DNA of 64,000 nucleotides from Chelydra serpentina (Eukaryota > Chordata > Testudines > Chelydridae), in the NCBI GenBank assembly GCA_037349315.1, contig JBAIAC010000040.1, positions 13,844,001 to 13,908,000 on the forward strand, in the 5' to 3' direction. The position numbers and the translations under genes are program-made. Positions 58,640 to 64,000 of this stretch are shown piece by piece (the stretch's first letter is position 1; each line of letters starts with the position of its first letter). Under the pieces are notes generated by a model. That model was not told the DNA's origin and did no database searches. It saw only the letters and a program-made list of their open reading frames with translations.

Positions 58640-59378
58640 AGTCACTTTAATCAATACCTTATGTTAAAAGTGCAAAAGAACTCAGTAGATAGGCCAATGT
58701 TTAACCTTCATGCAGGAGCCTCAAGTCCAGGAACAGACTAGGGAACAGGGCTGCAGACTGCTGGAGATATTCTATCCATAGCACTGGCCTGATGCAGTCA
58801 GTCTCTGCAGGAAGCAGGTAAGGCTGCTTGCCGGCTCCATTGCTACTTATAAAAAGCAAAGTGCGGGGTATGTGTAAGAATAAAAGATACCGTAAAGTTC
58901 TAGGGATGCGATCTGACACCTTGTAAAAACAACAACTCTCCATTGAGATGGAAGATCATCTCTTTCCCTTGTGATTTTAAGTCAACATCTTTAATAAAAC
59001 AGAGTAGATACTCCCTATTCAAATAAAGCTGGGGAAATTTTAAAAACAGAATAAAGACCCTTTCTGAGGTGAAACTATTCAAGTGTATTGTGATACAGTA
59101 AAAGACAATGGCATAACACTGGTATTCAGTCGCATCAAAATTCTGCAAGGTAAACTAAGTAAAACTGACTACTGAAATTAGACAATGAAACCCAAAAAGG
59201 GAGACTTATCAGTGCAAACTATGGATGTTGGAGGATAATATAGTTTTGGGAAAGGGACACTTTGCATAAGAATGGTTCAGATGAGTGAACTCACCGAAGT
59301 TGCTTTCAACCTACATTATCCTCCACATCTTTGTCAGTTAGTTATCACATCTTTCTTCAATTGACAAAGATGTAATGT
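58640..59378. other. Intergenic between CDK2AP1 and the hAT transposon
   Basis: A/T-rich; no repeat or gene recognised. Confidence 0.45.
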
Positions 59379-59386
59379 CTAAAAAC

Positions 59387-61660
59387 TAGGGCTGTCAAAT
59401 GATTTTTAAAAAATCGCAATGAATCACAGGTTTAATCACACTGTTAAATGATAGAATAGCAATTTAAATTTATTAAAAATATTTTTGGATTTTTTTCTAC
59501 AATTTCAAATATTCTGATTTAAATTACAACAGAATACAAAGTGTACAGTGCTCACTTTATATTTTTGATTACAAATATTTGCACTGTAAAAAGCAAAAGA
59601 AAATAGTATTTTCAGTTTACCTCATACAAGTATAGTAATGCAATCTCTATCGTGAAAGTGCAATTTACAAACGTAGATTTTTTTTTTTTTAAACATACCT
59701 GCACACAAAACAAATGTAAAATTTTAGGGCCTACAAGTCCACTCAGTTCTACTTCTTGTTCAGCCAGTTACTAAGACAAATGAGTTTTACATTTATGGGA
59801 GATAATGCTGCCCGCTTATTAGGTCACCAGAAAGAGAGAACAGGCATTCGCAAGGCACTGTTGTAGCCGGCGTTGCAAAGTATTTACATGCCAAATATGC
59901 TAAACATTTGTATGCCCCTTCATGCTTTGACCACCATTCCAGAGGACATGCTTCCATGCTGATGACGGGTTCTGCTCGATAACGATCCAAAGCAGTGCGG
60001 ACCAACGCATGTTCATTTTCATCATCTGAATCAGATGCCACCAACAAAAGGTTGATTTTGTTTTTTGGTGGTTCAGGTTCTGTAGTTTCCACATCGGAGT
60101 GTTGCTCTTCTAAGACTTCTGACAGCACGTTCCACACCTCATCCCTCTCAGATTTTGGAAGGCACTTCGGATTCTTAAATCTTGGGTCCACTGCTGTACC
60201 TATCTTTAGAAATCTTATATTGGTACCTTCTTTGTATTTTGTCAAATCTGCAGTGAAGGTGTTCTTAAAATCGAACAACATATGCTGGGTCGTCATTGGA
60301 GACTGCCATAACATGACATATATGGCAGAATGCGGGTAAAGCCATAGAACAGGAGCCATACAATTTCCCCCCAAGTCACAAACCGGCAAAGCTCAAGTAG
60401 TGTTTCTAGCTTTTGCAGTTTTTCAAAATCTGGTGGCACGGATAGACTGTGCTTTTGAAGAGCTAATGTAGCTGTGAGAGCAGATTTCTAAGCATGAACT
60501 GAACCATACCCAACGTGGAGTTCCATCTGGCTGAAATAGCTTGTACAAGAGGTTCTTGTTTCTGTCCATTTGCAGCTTGTTGTATTCCTAGCTCTGCACT
60601 GTTAGCTGGATTGGGTTTGGGTTTGAAATGGCCCGCAAGTTTTCTACCTTTTGCCAGCAAGTTTTCAAAACCGCCATCATCGAGCGCTACTGTAACGGAT
60701 CGCTGCAGACTGTGAGCGATGCATGCCATGTGTTCAAAAGGCAAATGACTGGCTGCTGCAATCATATTATGTGTTACCTTTGTTGTTGTTACCTTTTCTT
60801 GAATATTCCATTCTTTTGCAACATCCAAGAAACACTCTGCACATGTTTCAGCATAATGTCTCTCTTCAGTGTGTGTTACCATTAAAGCAAACAATTGCAG
60901 TGTCCATACAGCATCAATTAGGTGTGCTGTGACTCCAAGACAGCTGTGATTGCTCAAGGATGTCCAGTGATCACCAGTCAAAGCAACAGCTAGTGCATTT
61001 TTCAGGAGCTCCAACTTTGTAGTCTTCTCATGATATAGGTCAAGTCTTCGTGATGCAACGGCCTCTTGGGAGGGCAAGGTATATCGCTGATTGGAAGATG
61101 CAATTTGAATAACATCTCTTAACCCTCTGTCGTTTACAATGTTGAGTGGTCTGCAGTCCATAGCTATCCACTTTGCAACAGCATTGGTTAAACTGTTGTA
61201 CTTTGTTTGATCCTGAAACTCTGTAAGCGTACTCTGTCGTGGCTGGCGGGATTCATTTGCTGTCAGTGGGTTAGCTGTAGCACAAGAACCGGAGGCGAAA
61301 GCATGTTTAGCGCGTATGTGGTACTGCAGACTTGAAGTACTTCGATGGTACTGGAACTCAGCCTTGCAATAGCTACAGATAACTGTCTTTTTATCCAGAG
61401 AACCATCCAGAAGTTTCCTAAAAATAAACTTCCCATTCAAAAGACCTAAACTTTTGCTGTTTTGCTCCATTAACTTTTTCTGATATTTAATCACTCCAGA
61501 TCATGAGAACACTGTAGAACTGTGCCAATGTCCACCAAGTAATGTAGTACAGTAAGTGAAGGTCAAAACAGAGCTTTGCAATTAACTTTTGTTAAAAAAA
61601 AAAAAAGTTAATTGTTTTGCATTAATCGCTTGCATTAACTGCAACTAATTGACAACCCTA
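59387..61660 (-). mobile_element. hAT transposon, nearly full length (2274 bp), inactivated
   Basis: Terminal inverted repeats tagggctgtcaa (59387) and ttgacaaccctа-type end (61649-61660, one mismatch). Flanks ctaaaaac (59379-59386) and ctagaaac (61661-61668) are an 8-bp target duplication with one change. Subterminal attaatc-type motifs occur at both ends. The interior carries a BED-finger transposase on the - strand, broken by frameshifts. It sits between the convergent 3' ends of CDK2AP1 and MTRFR, where disruption is tolerated. Confidence 0.93.
59793..61470 (-). pseudogene. Broken hAT (ZBED-type) transposase
   Basis: First open part, ATG at 61470 down to a stop at 60463-60465: a BED zinc finger (VICSYCKAEF with later HIRAKH, about residues 30-57) and the RNase H-like core with TGDHWTSLSN. 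Second open part, 60389-59793: ends with the hAT dimerisation region (CPLEWWSKHEG, KYFATPATTVPCECLFSLSG). Between them, 60464-60390, homologous sequence is readable only in another frame (including PPDFEKLQKLETLLELC), so at least two frameshifts separate the parts. Established: hAT transposases have BED finger, catalytic core and C-terminal dimerisation region in this order. The product would be inactive. Confidence 0.88.
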
Positions 61661-61668
61661 CTAGAAAC

Positions 61669-62246
61669 TAGGGTTGGTTTTTTATAGCTCATCCAATCTG
61701 TCCACTGTAATTTATAAAGGGGATTCTGATTTAAATGGAAATGTTGCCCGAGTATGGACTATAGGATAAGGCCGACTATGTTTCAGGGGAAGTCCTCATC
61801 TTTATGTGACTTAATCATGAAAGCATTAGAGATTGTCTCTAAATCCTCTCACAGTAAGAGGAGAATATTCTCAGCTGATTTTTATTTCCCCCCCCCCCCC
61901 CCAATTAACTATACTGGATAGAGTTTTTCTAACATCCATTTAATTAAGGTCTCATGGATCGTGTTTTCTTATCACACCTGTCCTAACTTGGCACAAATGA
62001 AATGATGATTATACTGAATCTGAGTGTACCGGGATGTCCACAGTAGAAGATGAAATATGACTATTAACGTTGGGCTAAATACTTTAGCCTTGCACTAATA
62101 GCAGGTCACTAAACTCAACAATTTAATAGTGTTTATTATGAAGTCTTAACAGTATTAAGTCAGAAAACTTCTAAGACATGTTTCACGGGTAGTGACAAAC
62201 TCTCTCCTCTTTCTCCGACAAGCCAAATCGGTATTTTCTCTCACAC
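61669..62246. other. Intergenic / MTRFR 3' region
   Basis: Poly-C at 61889-61902. The part next to 62246 is probably MTRFR 3' UTR. Confidence 0.5.
62132..62137 (-). terminator. MTRFR: Candidate MTRFR polyadenylation signal
   Basis: tttatt on the + strand is AATAAA on the - strand, 110 nt after the MTRFR stop codon. Confidence 0.55.
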
Positions 62247-62459
62247 TTATTTGGCATCTGATTCTTGCATTTCTTTAATATGCCTTTTCTTTTCTAGATT
62301 CTCCTTTGCTCTTTTTTTCTTTTCTTGCTTTTTCTTCTCACCTGCTCTTTTCTCTTTAAAAATATCACTATTTTCACCTTTGTAAAAGAGGTCAACTTTT
62401 TGCTGCAGGATTTCTCTGGCTCTCTGTCGGTTCAGCTCCACTGATCTGGTTTGATGACA
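62247..62459 (-). CDS. MTRFR: MTRFR terminal coding exon
   Basis: [20 protein letters not shown] through KEMQESDAK and stop at 62247-62249. The acceptor on the - strand is a T-rich tract ending tttcag. The run of Lys and Glu forms the C-terminal helix thought to contact rRNA. Confidence 0.95.
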   Translation of the reverse strand, partial: CHQTRSVELNRQRAREILQQKVDLFYKGENSDIFKEKRAGEKKKQEKKKRAKENLEKKRHIKEMQESDAK

Positions 62460-64000
62460 CTGAAAAAAAATTTGTTATTGTAAATTAATTCTGTTTATTC
62501 TACACGTACACATTTTGTCCTTTTACTAAACATATTGTACTACTATAGAGCCTCATCCTGTAAAATCCTTATTAATATAAATAATCCTAAAATTTAAAAC
62601 TGTTTATATGAGTAAGGAGTAGAATACTTGGCCTGTAATTTGATTTTATTTATGTACTGGCTGAAGGGAAAAAAAGCAACCCTGAAAAGAGATATTTAAT
62701 TTCAGACTAGTAAGGGAAAGTGCACAAGGAAATAAGAAGCCAAATTTGTGTCACAACAGTTTCTAAAGGAAAATTGTTCTCTTTATGTGGTAACATTCAA
62801 GAGATGATTAGAACAATTATGAAGTTTATAATTAAGTTAATGGCTCAGAAAATCCACTTTAAATGAGCTAGCCTCTCCCTTTCTGCTATAGCAGTAAACA
62901 GCAAACCATTTTTGGCAGCCATCAGATGATGTGAAGTTAGTGTTTTGAGGTAGCATTTATTGTTTAAGGGTTCTTGTAGTTTTGCCTACTGATTTTTGTC
63001 TTAATCCTCTCTCACTGGTAGACTTGAAGATTGCGCCTCCATTCCTTTGAAGTTACTTCTGAATTTAAATTATACAGAGTAAAAGGAAGACATTAAGTTA
63101 TAGCTAGTGAGCAAAATTTTATCTCAGGATAAATGGGCAGCCCCTAGTTGATAAATTATTCTTACTCATGAGTAATTTGAGGAGCAATAGGTATGCTCAG
63201 TTTGCACCAAGCTTGTTGGATCTGTTGTCTCATCTAGCATTTGTAACAGGGGAGGGAGAGCTAGGAGTCCTGATTTTTGTTCCCTGCTCTAGGATCCTGG
63301 GAAAGTCACTTAAGTTCTGTCCCTACATTTCACCATCTGTAAAATGGAGAAATTTCCTTACTGTATAGCACATTAGAAAGCTTACAGTTTATGAAGTACT
63401 TTGGTGATGATAGGAGCTATTGAAGAGGAAAATTTTCAGGATCCCTTTAACTGGATGTAACATTTGAATGCAAATTTGGTGTTGCCTACTTTTCCTATGA
63501 ATGGTATCATGAAAGGATTACCTCCCCCACCCCCACCCCCCAAAAAAAAGTAATGCAAAGGTCATCATTTAGCTCTTTAAAGTCTAAATATTATACTCCT
63601 GGGGGAATGCTGCACCAAAAATTAAATTCCGCACACAGTATTTTACAATTCTGCATATTTTGTCAAAATAACACAATATAATCACACAAGTTTCAGTTAT
63701 TTAATAGAACCAAATAAATGAATTACCTTGACTACAATCCCAGATGGAATATGCTTCAGGACAACACAGTTGCTTGTCTTATTAGTTGCTTGGCCTCCTG
63801 GGCCATCACCTCTTACAAACTGTTCTTCTAAATCTGTTTCACTTAGTACAAGAAGATCACAAGAATTCTTCTTTCCTGCTACCGGCAATAAAGGTACAGC
63901 CAGTCGGGGGGATAAAAACTTTTGCTGCCTCCAAAGCCATGGCCTCCAAGACAATGCATTTATTTTGGCAAGTAAGATTGTGGAATGAAACAAACTTGAA
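62247..64000 (-). CDS. MTRFR: MTRFR (C12orf65), mitochondrial translation release factor in rescue, 5' end outside window
   Basis: Two exons on the - strand: 64000-63727 and 62459-62247, joined in phase 0 (IPSGIVVK then CHQTRSV). At least 161 residues are visible; human is 166. MTRFR is a short class I release-factor homologue that, with MTRES1, frees stalled peptidyl-tRNA from split mitochondrial large ribosomal subunits. Seen: a basic, Trp/Leu-rich N-terminus fitting a mitochondrial targeting signal, the GGQ peptidyl-hydrolysis motif in [12 protein letters not shown], and a Lys/Glu-rich C-terminal helix ([20 protein letters not shown]). No codon-recognition domain, as in the family. There is no ATG in frame within the window; the open frame runs off the right edge, so the start lies a few codons further. 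Convergent to CDK2AP1. Confidence 0.95.
62460..63726. other. MTRFR: MTRFR intron
   Basis: 1267 bp. Contains a MIR-like fragment (63225-63425) and a short poly-C/poly-A run at 63524-63548. Nothing else recognised. Confidence 0.6.
63225..63425 (+). repeat. MIR-like fragment in MTRFR intron
   Basis: gctctaggatcctgggaaag, tcacttaagttctgtcccta and ccatctgtaaaatggagaaa match the MIR core; gtactttggtgatgataggagc resembles the tail. Confidence 0.65.
63727..64000 (-). CDS. MTRFR: MTRFR coding exon with GGQ motif (partial)
   Basis: Reads from the edge [12 protein letters not shown] onward to SGIVVK. The donor on the - strand is gtaatt (63726-63721). First visible Leu codon is TTG at 63991-63993, not an initiation codon in this context. 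Confidence 0.93.

Noticed and set aside
59995..60339. 114-codon ORF on the + strand
   Set aside because: Antisense shadow of the hAT transposase.
1..64000. CRISPR array, operon, phage, toxin-antitoxin or other prokaryotic system
   Set aside because: Introns, polyA signals, CR1 and SINE content show vertebrate DNA; no regularly spaced repeats or compact gene clusters were seen.

Overview
The window is vertebrate nuclear DNA, almost certainly from a cryptodiran turtle. It has GT-AG introns, CR1 LINE fragments on both strands, and a tRNA-headed SINE with a CR1-type tail (about 47.88-48.07 kb) of the kind known from hidden-necked turtles. It also carries many small hAT-type DNA elements with 8-bp target duplications. 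There are no bacterial, CRISPR or operon features, and most of the sequence is intron or intergenic repeat.

Three protein-coding genes are supported. (1) SBNO1 (strawberry notch homolog 1), + strand, 1.64-22.95 kb: the last 23 coding exons. I placed each by splice sites, codon phase and similarity to the known vertebrate protein. They give 1014 residues, from just before the DECH helicase box to the stop; the N-terminal part lies left of the window. (2) CDK2AP1 (DOC-1), + strand, 40.70-57.91 kb: four coding exons, 118 residues. Exon 1 sits at the upstream edge of a CpG island and intron 1 is 13 kb. (3) MTRFR (C12orf65), - strand, 62.25 kb to the right edge: two coding exons, GGQ motif present, start codon just beyond the window. 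The order and relative orientation (SBNO1 and CDK2AP1 in tandem, MTRFR convergent) match human 12q24.31, so this is a conserved syntenic block.

Layout: 1-1.64 kb SBNO1 intron with a CR1 split by a foldback MITE; 1.64-22.95 kb SBNO1 exons, with a 1.9 kb antisense CR1 in the intron at 7.0-8.9 kb, a 61-bp perfect palindrome at 11.56-11.72 kb, and an 816-bp hAT element with a G-rich minisatellite at 21.55-22.37 kb; 22.95-25.1 kb 3' UTR with several polyA signals; 25-40.6 kb intergenic, repeat-rich, no gene seen; 40.7-57.9 kb CDK2AP1; 59.39-61.66 kb a nearly complete hAT transposon with a broken BED-finger transposase; 62.2-64 kb MTRFR.

The three genes do unrelated housekeeping jobs (helicase-like transcription co-regulator, NuRD/CDK2 regulator, mitochondrial ribosome rescue) and share only location. 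I found no clearly new biological system. The best second looks are the young palindrome in SBNO1 intron 11, the cluster of hAT insertions with readable target duplications, and a few splice-site and start-codon details.
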